DNA from: Daldinia sp. FL1419
Taxonomy: Eukaryota > Ascomycota > Sordariomycetes > Xylariales > Hypoxylaceae
Reading direction: 5' to 3'
Length of the DNA stretch: 64,000 nucleotides
Assembly (NCBI GenBank): GCA_025201765.1
Contig: MU623426.1
Span: forward strand, 97,605-161,604
The translations under genes and the position numbers were made by a program. Positions 1-10,839 of the stretch are shown piece after piece. The stretch's first letter is position 1. Each line of letters opens with the position of its first letter. The notes under the pieces were generated by a model. That model ran no database searches. It was given only the letters and a program-made list of their open reading frames with translations, and had not been told where the DNA came from.

Positions 1-2494
1 AAGCAGTAAGTTTGCAGCAAGTTTACAGAAGGATGGGAAATGCGTGTGGTATTCTAAACTGGGCGGTGGAGCCATTGAAACACTCAAGGGGTAGATTTCT
101 TACACTCATGGCGCTTCGGCGACTTTGTCTGCTAGGGAGCAGACTCGACTAGTGTAGGATTAAATTACTCTTCAAAGATGGGCTTTGTCGTCGTCCCGTT
201 TTACTCGCACCGATTCAAGGTTGTTATCGATATTGTATGTTTCTAACTTTTGGAAGAAGGATGGAGGAAAGAATTAAAGTTTACAAAAAAAAAGAATCGC
301 ACTGGTATCGAAAGGAAAGAAAGATGTTTTTGACAGTTGACAGTTGGTTATTTGTTGCTGCAGACAAGAGCCAAGCTGACAAGCTGAAGCCAAAAAAAGG
401 GTCTGGATGGGGCTAGTCCAGGCATGTGGAGCATTAAATGGGACTAAATACTCTTTTAGGCAATATACAAGACTTGTGCATCGTATCGTCTGGACCAGTA
501 ATAGCCCAATAATAGACCAGTAGCACCACCCGGCTTGTCTCCTATAAATGATCCACCTCGATTATTATTGGTTCTGCATCGCCCGAATCTCTAACATTGT
601 ATCAGATGCGAGAATCGCCTACCGAATTTTGCATACATACGTCCTGAACCTAGTAAGGTACCTAATATAAAGTAGCTAGTTACGGCAGCTAAAAACCCAG
701 TTAGTTATTATCTCAAAGCCCATGGGGATTTAGTTATAGGCCCAAGTCTAACCTCGCTTCAAGATGCAAACTTGAACTGTTCAAGGTTAACTAGCCAAAG
801 AATTTTGATCGTTAGTTACCTGCCCGTAATTTGGACTACGAAAGTACCACATGCGCGTAAGATTGAGTGGCAGGGTACCTAACATAACATGCAATTCTTA
901 GCTGGCATTCTAAGCAGCCAGGTAACCTAGGTACCCTAGACACTTAAGGGACCTAGGGACCTAACTTAGTACATCTTTCAAGGGCTAACAGGGTAAGGTG
1001 GCAGTGATCAACTTTTTATTTTTCCCTGTTTAGTTCCAACCCTTCTTCAACATTTTCATCGTGGTACAAACGTATCATTTCATATGATCGTATGCCCAAA
1101 TATGCCCAATACCATACCATGTACATAATCTCCTTATCCCTTTTTATCAAGATCTTCGTTTGTGGAGAATCGAGATAGGATATTCTGAAGAGGTCTCGTG
1201 CGAAGCTCGCTTCTTAATACGTAGGTAGCTAGGAATCAAACCAACACCGGTAGAATTACCCGTGGAATCAGCTTATAACATCATTCATTCCATCACCGCC
1301 ATCTGTGTCTCTCCTTTTTCGATTTCAATACGTACTATGAAGATTTGGCTAAAAATTGCCGGCTGGGGTAACCACACTACGTTAAAAAGCGTCTAGCAGC
1401 ACAGCCATCCCCCGATTTTCGCCCGCTTGAGGCTGAACAACCAACTAATACTAATAAAAGGCTTACAAAAGGGCTTAAAGGGCTTAAAGGGCTTAACATA
1501 GCCTCAGGAGAATTCGCAAAGCTTTAGTTAACCTTACTTTATTCCAAGACACTTGCGTCAAGGCTGAGCCACTCGATCGGTAAATATTCCTAGTAACTAT
1601 TCCTTCCTAGTTAATAGGTAGGTACTATGTAATTCAAGTTGCACGATCAGCCCGTCGGATCTGCCCCTTGTTCATGAACAAATCTTCAGCCATTCAACAG
1701 AATCCATTTCAATTCTATACGTCGATTAATGCCAGACTATCTTCTCCAATTTATTCGCCTGTTGCAGTCCGAATATCGACTCCTAAAGCTATCCGAGTCC
1801 GAGCAAATAGGATCAATTGGCTCTATCGGAGTCAGCCACGCAGGTCACACGCAACTAAGTCTCGGAATTTAAGCTTGAATCTCCAGTTAGGCATCCATTT
1901 AACGGCAGCTTGCATCTGTACTCCAACTTGGACGATCCCAAGAGTTTAGGATCCAAGACCAAGCAGTAAAGGTATAGTTGCACTTTAGTCCACCGGCTCG
2001 TATAGACCGCCACCGAGAGCCACGACGACTCGTCATCGTATAAATCTCCTCGTTATGGAGTTCGCTATGGTAAGACGTGAATTAATAGTGCGATCGTAGT
2101 GTCCATCTACTCAAACCTACCAATACGATCCCTCGGATGTTGCGGATCGTCCCGCCTAAGGCATATTCGTTGTTCGTTTCTCTACGATATCCTAAAATCT
2201 TAGCTATTCTAGATCGGATCACGCCTGCAAAAGCTAAAGTAGCGAATCCGAGATATGTCTTAAGAAATGATCAAGATCTTCAAGACATTAGCTCCCTTAA
2301 CGTGAGACAAGGATAACACCACAAATAGCATCACGATGTCATAAAGTACCTAAGAATGAACTTGAGTGCTAGCCTTCATCTTTGGCTCTAGTCATAACGT
2401 CAATTCGGTAGTCATTAGTAGCTCTATCAGCTTCAGAGCGCGAGCTCATCTATAGCTAACTCCCTATCCCCGAATGCATGTTTATTGGCCCTCT
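1..2494. other. Intergenic, no supported gene
   Basis: I see no convincing coding region in these 2.5 kb. Reading frames are short, with no recognisable motif. The stretch holds a small tandem array of a GGGCTTAAA unit (about three copies, 1471-1496) and several TAGGTACC-type palindromic motifs, for example near 925-945. The sequence is AT-leaning and looks like ordinary fungal intergenic DNA. Confidence 0.5.
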
Positions 2495-3545
2495 CTAGAC
2501 GATCGCATACGCCGATGCGTAGCTCACACTCGAGTCGGTGACATATTCGACCAAACTGCTGCGCTGGTATTGTACGAACTTGAACCGGTACTTGTTGGGG
2601 TCCGGCTTGTCTTTCGCTAGCTCCTCCAAGGCCGCCATCACGACGCCGATGGGGTGCCGTCCGCAGACGGTGTTCTTGGTGTGTCTTAGATTATCGACAA
2701 ACTTGTCGTGGTCGCCCGATGCGACGGCGTCCATGGCCAAGTGGTCAATTTGCTTGATGCTCTCGTGTATAGGTGGGTTCCTTGGCTTGGACGTCTTCCA
2801 GTTTAGAGACTGCAGCTGGTCGGCCTTGCCCTCCGGCGCGTAAGCTGTGTAGCTGAATCGCGAACCCCAGTGGCAGAAGTCGGAGCTCACTACAAACGCG
2901 TTGTCTGGGTCTTGTAGGTACGGCGCCAACAGCTTGCCAAACTCCTTCTCCTCCGCCCCGTTATTGTCTCCAATGAGGATAGGTACGATGGTAGGGTACT
3001 CAGCCTCGGACGCGAATGTCTGCGTAAGCCGCTTGTAGATATACGGAAGATGCATCTCTAGCGAGTGCTCGTCCACGTCTCCTCTGCTAGGAATATCTTG
3101 GAACTTGCCCGTGTCGCGCAGCTGCTGGACTACGTTCTCATCGACAGTCAGATCGCCGAAGGGCGTCTCGTACTTGGCAAACTTAGTGAGAGCACATCCG
3201 CGGAGGTAATACGTATGCGAAGGCCCAAGGACGAAGACTCGCTTGGCTTTGCTAAGGTCGAGGCACTTATACGCCCAGGCTGCGCAGGGTCCCGAGTACG
3301 AATAGCCTGCGTGCCTTTAGGCAAGCTACAAGTCAGGAATTCCGCAGTAGCAACGGAAGTATATACGAGAAGAAATGAACCTACGGTGCAATCACGACTC
3401 TGGCGCCAGGAATAGGAAGATCGTTGTCGTCGATGGAGCTTGGGACTTCACTTAGGAAGCCGTCGAGCTGGCGGGACAAGCTATCGGGATCGCCATCGTA
3501 CCAGCTCTCTGCATGACTCGCCTCTCGGGTTCCTTTCAGCTTCAT
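2495..3545 (-). CDS. MEMO1-family protein (Mho1-like)
   Basis: Two exons, 3545-3385 and 3314-2495, separated by a 70-nt GT-AG intron (3384-3315), give 326 residues, the usual length for the MEMO family. The start was chosen because the N-terminus reads KLKGTREASHAESWY, matching the family opening (REASHAGSWY type). Conserved family blocks are visible in order: HAGYSYSG just after the intron, GPSHTYYL, DEHSLEMHLPY, a segment around SSDFCHWGSRFSY, and CGRHPIGV. In human MEMO1 the two histidines and the cysteine of these blocks bind metal, and all three are present here. MEMO proteins share a fold with extradiol dioxygenases and have been linked to copper/redox control and, in yeast (Mho1), to growth signalling. 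The exact role here is inferred from the family only. No neighbour lies close enough to suggest co-regulation. Confidence 0.93.
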
Positions 3546-5137
3546 ATTGGAGAATGTGAAGTATCTCTGTAAAGTACCTTTGTAAACGGTCTAGATTAGA
3601 ACAGATATAACCATGAAAAGAGAATCTTGAGGAAAATGGGTCAGGTTAAGTCCCAAAGCTCGCCATAAGAAGCAAAATAAGAGCAAGGGAAACCGGATAG
3701 GTCCGGGGAGGTACCTGTAGATCAACAGCAAGCGCCGTAGGTACACTAGTATCGCAGTATCTGTATCTACCCCGCTGCCCCGCGTTCCCTACAGCGAAGG
3801 AGGGTATGAGGGCCTTAATCGGAAAGTTCGAGCGAGCGTTTGGAATGACGTAGGTGAGGTACTGTATGCAAGTTCTGAAGGGTTGGCTATTCCTGTTGAG
3901 TAATAAACATCCCAAAATTGCATAACTATATGGAGTATAGAGGTAGTTATTAACACGCTGCCGTCTTTGACAGAATTTCAATTATAACTTGCGACGAATA
4001 AGAAACTCCAAATAGCAAAGCAAAATACGTTTATCATATTTTCAGAGCTACATTTAATGAATATACCAAATACAAATTAATGTTAGTAGCACAAGCAGTT
4101 GTTGTTCTTACTGCTTCATACCATCGTTGAGAGTTAAGCAAACGAACCTTGCTCAACAACTGGAATTGCAATAGGTACCTAGGTACCTATGATACGTAAA
4201 AGTTCCTCAACTAATAACTATACTATGTAACTTGTACTTTCGTGTTGCTTTATATCCGCGTAAAACATCATCAACATGGTCCATCTTGTAATGGGTATAA
4301 CTACGTGGTTTGTAACTGCCGTTAATTTGGCTTAATACTCACGTTCCGACTACTCGAAATACGATATAATCCAACTAGGTACGTTAGGTATTATCCCAAC
4401 CTAGTCTATAAGCCATTGTAACCCGCTATAAAATTAAAAGTGCTAGGCTGAGTACAACGTGTATTAATCGTCGTTCGTGAAAGCTCATAATTTATAATTG
4501 AACGGACTATAAGTGTTCCAATGCCTAGGGTCTATATATATTCGTTATTGGATGCGGGTGACGGTGAAAGCTCTCAAGGCAATAAATTACTTCCGTGCTC
4601 CATATTAACTAATAAATCCAATTTATAAAAACGACCACGGAAGAAGATTTATCGACGCTTCGTCTCTCGAGATGATAGACCCTTTGCAAAGACTTCATTA
4701 CTTAGGATGGCCTGTGCCGTGAAACTTGAGGTCTCTTATTGGGGGCATAGAGTTCAGCTGAACAATCATTAGGTACATCTTAGATACCCTTGACAGCGAG
4801 CAAGCCCTACTAGATAAGGTGATTTCAAACTGTCATAGCTCTCTTTGAAAACTCATTTTATTTATACCTTTTGAATAATCCCAAGTACCAAGTAATAAAA
4901 GGCTGCCAATGCCCTATGATAACGTTGCCTGCTATGAGACGCCTATACACTAGAGCGCCAAACCCCATATTTGCCTAAAACGTATAACCTAGGTAGCGAC
5001 GGCGTGTTCGCCTTAAACTCCAACGCTCTTTTATGTTCGATGATCAGCGTTGCCTCGAGGCTCCTTATTAAGGATGCCTATAGCTAAACGCATAACCCCA
5101 GCCAATTCCATGTACAATGTCGGAATAAAGTCACTTT
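3546..5137. other. Intergenic, no supported gene
   Basis: This AT-rich stretch has no supported gene. A reading frame at 3646-3981 on the minus strand has no recognisable features. It contains the clearest copy of the dispersed palindrome, ATAGGTACCTAGGTACCTAT at 4171-4190, which is its own reverse complement over 20 bp. Confidence 0.5.
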
Positions 5138-5882
5138 TTAGCAAACCTTGATACCCGAGACACCAGCCCAGCCGAGACCACCAACCCAGACTTTCCTCCC
5201 GGCGCATATCAAGCATTTTCGTTGTTCACCTAGGTTGGTGATAGAGCAGTGCGAGCAGACGTGCTTTCCGCAATCGCTGCAACCCGTCTCAACCGCAGAA
5301 AAATCATCTACATCCATCGAATCCTCGCTCGCACCTTCGTGCAATGCTTCCCCACAATCCTCGCAACTGGTAGGACCATCGTATACCAGGTGGTCAATAG
5401 GGGGCGAAACAAGAGTGCTTGACGTGGCGGCTGCATTGGGGAGTTTCCAGAAGTTGTGAAGTGACGCCTGGGCGCCTTGCGATGTCAATTGCATGGGCTG
5501 GGGTTGAGGTTGAGGCTGTGTAAGGAGACCGGTAAACGGAGAGGCTTGCTGGTAGGACATGTGCTGTTTTTGAGCGGTATATAACATATTCAAGGTGCGT
5601 TCTATGCGAGTGCTGTTAGAAGCCCGTCTAGTAAGGTTGCGGCGATAACTCGTCGGACTTACCATGAATTTCCTCATCCGAGGGACGACTGTTGCGGAAC
5701 CGTTTCATGGTGCGGCTGGGCAGGTGGGAAGGTGTTGTGCTTCGCGACGTACGACGGATAGGCGATACGTTGGCTATACTGTCCATATCCATCATAGTGA
5801 GCTGTTCTGGTCGTGACGGCGAGCCGAAAGCGCTAGAGGAGCTAGAGAGCTCTGACTCGGAACGCTTGCGCTTGAGTTGCAT
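5138..5882 (-). CDS. Hypothetical cysteine-rich protein with PIP-box-like motif
   Basis: Two exons, 5882-5663 and 5601-5138, with a 61-nt intron, give 227 residues. The acceptor at 5602 was chosen over two nearer AGs because only it keeps the frame open. The N-terminus is basic and serine-rich (KRKRS at 4-8, then MKRFRNSR near 59), which suggests nuclear localisation. A glutamine/proline stretch follows at about 100-111, then QASLHNFWKLP at 118-128. The C-terminus carries four CxxC pairs (C153/C156, C181/C184, C189/C192, C203/C206), consistent with zinc binding, and ends near a VGGLGW motif. Q118-L121-F124-W125 fits the spacing of a PCNA-interacting PIP box. I think I have seen similar unnamed proteins in other filamentous fungi but cannot assign a function. 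Confidence 0.75.
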
Positions 5883-6030
5883 CGTGAGGGGTTCCGAAAC
5901 TGTTGAATCCTGTGGGAAGAGACTAAGAATGTAGTTGGAAGACGAAAGAATAAATTGGTATCGTACGAATTGTGAATATCTGTATTGGAATATTAGATTG
6001 TGATTTTATGGACAAATTAGAGAGACCATA

Positions 6031-6591
6031 AGTCGCCCGACCATTGCCCCACTCCCCACCTTACCAGTGCATGGGTAGTTTGTATGAGAGCACCTGACTT
6101 GACTAAACCATTGCAAAATTTCAACTAACCTGTTGTATAAAGTTCATCTAACCAAACATACCTTAGATAATGAGTACTTATAGAATATTCAATTTATAGG
6201 GTACTGTTTGTGTTCTTTATGAGTACTCAACGAGTCTTTAATGAGCTATATTGAATATTCAATCTTAAGAAAATATTTAATTAAATTTGATTTTGATCTG
6301 GTAGAGCAGTGCTTTTTAGGTGCTCAATGAGTACTTAATGAGTATTTAGCAAAACTTAACTGACAAGCGCGGCTGGAAGGGTTTGTTGAGTGTTCAATGA
6401 ATACTCATTGAGCATCTAAAGAGCACTGCTCTACCAAATCAAAATCAAATTTAATTAAATATTTTCTTAAAATATTAGAGCAATGGTAGGATGAGCTTTT
6501 TGAGCATATCTTGGTCAGGTGAATTTCATTCCGCCCATATAAACTACCCATGCACTGGTAGGGTGGGGAGTGGGGCAATGGTCGGGCAACT
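6031..6591. mobile_element. Foldback / MITE-like element
   Basis: The ends are long inverted repeats of about 55 bp. The left end starts AGTCGCCCGACCATTGCCCC and the right end is its reverse complement with one change (AGTTGCCCGACC). A second inner pair of inverted repeats of about 70 bp (about 6266-6340 and 6400-6475) surrounds a short centre, so the whole element can fold into a long hairpin. The interior is AT-rich with repeated TGAGTACT(T/C)A-type words. There is no coding capacity, so it would be a non-autonomous element. I could not find a clear target-site duplication: the flanks read ...CCATA and CGGTT... . Confidence 0.75.
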
Positions 6592-7837
6592 CGGTTCCCC
6601 CAAATTAGAGGAAAGGCTATGAAGTAGATCAGGTGAGGTAAGATGAGATGAGATGGGGGAAAGATTGAATTGGCGAATTGCAGGCTGGGAATAATGTTGA
6701 ATGTGTACTTACCTTAGGTAGGTAGGTACTTTGTATATTGGGATCTCCGTTTGTAATTGGCGCCGGGGAGGGCTGGAAATCGCGACCCGGCGCGCTGTGG
6801 TATTGTATGTACGCGCTTAACCCACTAAAATTATAGCGCGCTCAGTTCGCGTTAATAGGTTTCGGGTACGTACCTCGTTGCTGGAAATCCCACAGCCCTT
6901 ATCGTCAATCACTCCTCCTTCAAGTTCCGTTTATAGAGACGACCCAAGAAGTGGGAAAACAACATGCGTTGTTCCGCAAGGAACACTATCTACAATGGCT
7001 ACGAAGCGTACTACATAGGTACCTATAGAACGAGTTATTTGTTCTGTATGTAGTACGAGTTAGAGACCTGACAACCATTCCGTACTAGACATAACCGATA
7101 TGGATCAAGTCATCTTATATGAAAAGTCTATAGTCCGCCTCGGCCACGGTTTTCGGGATGTTAAGTCAGATATCCCCCTATACGAAACTCGGCAAGTATG
7201 CCACCAAGGTCGCACAGAGACTACTGGGTGCTTCTGTGTTTTGGAGGGGTGACGCGCACAGCCGCAGTTTGCAAAGCCTGGGTATTCTTCTCATGGCAGG
7301 ATTTCTCTGATCTCATAGGCTTGGACTTCACTTTTCGATATGATTTCTTGCTAGAATTCTGTAAACCTCTGCCCTACGCCCTCGAAGCCCCTAGGCCTCA
7401 TTCTTTTTTATTCTTTTTTTTATTCTTTTTCTTTAATCGCATAATATCTAATCATCTATATCTAGGTTTTGTCATTGCCTCACATATTTGCTTTACCTAA
7501 CCGTCAGTGATTGACAAGAAATTGATAGTCACATAAACGCGAGCTTCGCTTCTTTCCTTTCCTCTCTGGATTCTGGGCCTGTGATCGGGAGAAAACGTGT
7601 TAGTTGACTATGTGTTTGTAGAATTATTCTAAACTCCTTGGGTCTATTTCGGTGAGACCCTTCAGCCCTTCGAAGACCAATCCCGTGCATTGTTACTGAT
7701 ATAGCTTCTTAAAATTCCTCAATGCCATGTCAATCACCCTCTATTTATCCCTTGCAGACATTTCGAGCGGTTCTGCCTATGATTATTCTAATAACGTTCC
7801 CGCTATCCTTCTTCATCTAGGTATCATAGGCCGTAAG
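6592..7837. other. Intergenic, no supported gene
   Basis: No supported gene. The stretch is AT-rich with a T-rich tract near 7400-7435. A plus-strand frame at 7198-7500 runs through that tract and has no protein-like features. Confidence 0.45.
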
Positions 7838-9154
7838 CTGAATACTACCCAGATTTCTGTATTTGGAGTCATCCTCTGAAGAGAACCGTTGTAGTTTTCT
7901 GTGAGTTGCCTCAAATCCTACTGTTTCCGTCCCTTCTATTGCGGCAGAGGCCCTCTCTACCTACTGTCTAATAAATCTAAGAAAGGTTAGGCTTTTATCC
8001 TCATTTATACATTTCCTTAGAAGAAGTAGGCTATAGAAATACATACATAAGCGGTATACCAGAGCAGTGTTTCTCTAATGGCTTCAAAGATGCAAATTAT
8101 CTTCCCGCCATAAAACCCCATGAAGCTGTTGTGTAGCCTGGAATTCTCGACCGAACCGGGTTCGATTATCTCGAAAAGGGCACTGCTAGACCCATTCCAT
8201 TGACCAAACAACGTTAGTACCTTGCCGAACAGCGTCAGTGATGAATCTACATGCGGAGTTCTTAAGGGAATGAAACCCTGGGCTCGTTTCGTGATGTTAC
8301 CGCGATAGTCTTTACCCATATTTAGAAAATTCTATCGGTAATCACTGCCTAGGTATTGTTCAATGGCTTGGTTGTGTTGCTTAACCCTCACGTTTTGGCC
8401 GTGGATAACCTCTATGAGAGCGACATGCCTACCTGTTTTATTATTGTACCCCCAAAGCTGTGTCCAATGAAGATTATAGGCCGTTCCCGTTCCTATATTT
8501 GCATGATGTCATTAGCAACTATCAATTATAGTAAACCACCAAACCAGAACAGCCATTGAACGTGAGTACCTCTGTCTTTTGACGGTGTTTTCCGAGTTCT
8601 CGTAGTAAGTCGTCGCCGTGGTCTACTAGCGACTTGCTGAGAGAGTTACTCCGCCATGAGTATCATGATTAAAAGCGAGAATCTGACAGTTCGGGAACCC
8701 CCTGAGCAAGAACTTGTTGACCCAGCTCGCTGTTTGGGAATGCGTAATCCTTTCTTCTAGTTTTTGAGTTGGTTGGTCACGGTGGGTGTGGTTGATCAAG
8801 GCTTCCATGTTTAGTTAGGTGTAGACGCAAGACCATGGACAAGGACAATACTGGAAATATAAAGCTATTTAGCGACAGGGGAGTCAAGACGGAAGGAAAG
8901 AGTTCAGCTTACTCGGCTACCGCATTAGATGGATTATGATGCACATCTATAACGTCGTACTTCTTAGTGGTATATTCGGGGCGAAAGAGCAGTTGGGCTG
9001 GGGATAGTGCAACGCAAAGAAAATCAAAGAGAGGTAGGGTAATGCAAATTGGTGATGAAGCTATTGAAGGCTTTCGTAATACTGAGTTATATAATAACGC
9101 AAGGAGGAACAGAGAAAGGCTTCGGATTCGATTAAAGGGGCTATTTGAAGCCAT
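7838..9154 (-). pseudogene. Decayed alpha/beta-hydrolase (DUF676/SERAC1-like) gene
   Basis: Pieces of one hydrolase appear in the right order but in broken frames. From the 5' end (9154): a hydrophobic N-terminus running to NAVAE; a 3' splice site near 8870 followed by IVLVHGLASTPN, which meets a stop codon immediately before TWK; a shifted frame with SWVNKFLLRGFPNCQILAFN; another shift into SLVDHGDDLLRELGKH; an intron-flanked block RPIIFIGHSFGGTIIKQ near 8440-8500 with the GxSxG nucleophile motif; LRTPHVDSSLTLFGK and EPGSVENSRLHNSF at 8017-8300 (functional relatives have LGTPHRGS); and a weak tail VGFEATHRKLQRFSSEDD near 7870-7925. Relatives are serine hydrolases, often fused to NACHT/NB-ARC domains in fungi. 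The in-frame stop and at least one frameshift argue that this copy is dead. The boundaries are approximate. Confidence 0.65.
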
Positions 9155-9768
9155 GGCAGCCTAAGAGACATAAACTTGGAGACCCAAAATGACGGCTGTG
9201 GTCAGCTCCATGGTTACTTGGCTTGAACTTGCTTGAAGCGTTGTATACGATCTTGACTCTACGAACGACAGCTTGGTGGGCGAGTTTTTACGGGAGAAGC
9301 TTGAGGGTTGTTTTTTTTTTTTTAGATTAAAGTGACTGATATATCTAGGTAGGTACGCATCTAAAACACAAATAGCATTGGCTATTCAAGTAGACTATAG
9401 AACTCTTAGCAGACTCAATAATACAGCTAATATTTTGGCTTGACCTAGGCTTGGCCTGATATAGCTTGTCATAATAGTACCTTCGAAGATTATAACCGAC
9501 TTAAGTACGAGTTTCTTTCTATTCAGTAGGCGGAAGGAGGCGTTTCACAACATCACGGTGGCGCAATCTAGTGACTACCGGGAATTTTGCATCGAAATTT
9601 ATTCATAAAGTGTCATTACTAAATTTACCCGGCCCTTTCAAGCCATGTTGTATATCCTCAAGAAAGACCTCTAAATACTCCTCCTGTAAACCCCAAGTAC
9701 CTAACATTTCCTATCCGAGTCTATCCGATAATTTCCTTTCCCATTTTCCTACCTCAAGCTATCTCAAA
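9155..9768. other. Intergenic, no supported gene
   Basis: About 600 bp between the hydrolase pseudogene and the 3' end of the GPI-repeat protein gene. It contains a poly-T tract near 9310-9323 and a TAGGTAGGTAC motif near 9345. No gene was seen. Confidence 0.45.
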
Positions 9769-10839
9769 TTACAACAGGGCAGCTCCCAAGAGGACGGAGA
9801 AAGCCGCAACACCCATGCTCAGCAGCGAAGACGATAGCTCGAGGGTACCCGGTGCGGCGTTGGTGTTAGCATCCGCACTCGAGCTCGCGCTCGCGGTCTC
9901 GGACGCCGCAGACGCAGCAGCAGACGCAGCCGAGTGTGCGCTCTCGACGGCGGACGAAGCAGCGGCCTGGGCGGTTCCCGTGGCGGTCGAAGCGACGCTC
10001 TCGGCACTCTTCACAGCGGCACTAGCGGACGACAAGGCGGCATTGGCAGCAGTCGATGCGACGCTCTCGGCGCTGTTCACAACCGACGTAGCGACGCTCT
10101 GCGCACTGTTCGCGATCGAAGATCCAAGCCCCTGGGCGCTGTTGGCAATGGACGAGCCGAGCCCCTGAGCGTCGCTGGCAATCGACTGCCCGAAGTTCTG
10201 CGCCGAGCTGGCGATCTCGGAACCCTCGGAGGCGAAGGATTGTCCGATGGACTGCCCCGCGTCGGCCCATGAGTTGGCGAGGTTGGTCGCCGCGTTGACG
10301 ATCGATGGCCAGTCCTGACGCTTGCCAAAGTTGCCCGCGATGCTGTTTGCGATGTCGACGACTTCGCTAGCGGCTTTTTCGGCCGCAGACTGCGCGTCCT
10401 TCCACGCCTGGCGGACGTTGAGGGCGTGCTCGTCGCGTTTTCCGTATTCGGCAGCAATACTGCTGGCTAGAGCCGCCGCCGAGCTTGCAGCGGCTTCGGC
10501 CTCGGATACAGCGACTTCCCAAGCCTGGCGGGCGTCGAGCTCGCGCTTTCCGTACTGCGCGGCGATGCTGCTTGCTACGGCCTGGGCGGAGCTGGCGGCG
10601 GCTAAAGCGGAGCTCTCGGCTGCTCGCCATTCCGCGCCGCTTCCTCCGTACTGTTGCGCGATGGAGCTGGCGCGTGCTTGGGCGGCGCTAGCCTGTGCAA
10701 GGGCCGACGAGAGGGCGTCCTGCCACGACTCACGGCCCTTGATGACCGGCGCGGGAGTGATCATAGCATCTCGGGGAGCCTGGTCGACGACGTGGGCAGC
10801 GGCGAGGGAGGCCGCGAAAAGGGAGGCGGAGAAACGCAT
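9769..10839 (-). CDS. Secreted, GPI-anchored Ala/Ser repeat protein with KR sites
   Basis: A single exon of 356 residues. The first ~15 residues (MRFSASLFAASLAAA) form a signal peptide, and the C-terminus (short hydrophobic run ending SVLLGAALL after a small-residue stretch) fits a GPI-attachment signal. Residues 37-174 hold four diverged repeats of about 36 residues, each an amphipathic Ala/Ser stretch ending in SSIAxxYG or NSIAxxFG. Three end with G-K-R (KR at 98-99, 134-135, 173-174), and the first has YGGSG instead. KR after a repeated module is the hallmark of Kex2-processed repeat proteins, which in fungi include pheromone-like and RiPP precursors. Residues ~190-330 are a second, 11-residue-type helical repeat (SAQGLGSSIAN-like) resembling LEA or wall proteins. 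Codon use is GC-rich compared with its surroundings. It could simply be a structural cell-wall protein whose KR sites are incidental. Confidence 0.85.
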   Translation of the reverse strand: MRFSASLFAASLAAAHVVDQAPRDAMITPAPVIKGRESWQDALSSALAQASAAQARASSIAQQYGGSGAEWRAAESSALAAASSAQAVASSIAAQYGKRELDARQAWEVAVSEAEAAASSAAALASSIAAEYGKRDEHALNVRQAWKDAQSAAEKAASEVVDIANSIAGNFGKRQDWPSIVNAATNLANSWADAGQSIGQSFASEGSEIASSAQNFGQSIASDAQGLGSSIANSAQGLGSSIANSAQSVATSVVNSAESVASTAANAALSSASAAVKSAESVASTATGTAQAAASSAVESAHSAASAAASAASETASASSSADANTNAAPGTLELSSSLLSMGVAAFSVLLGAALL

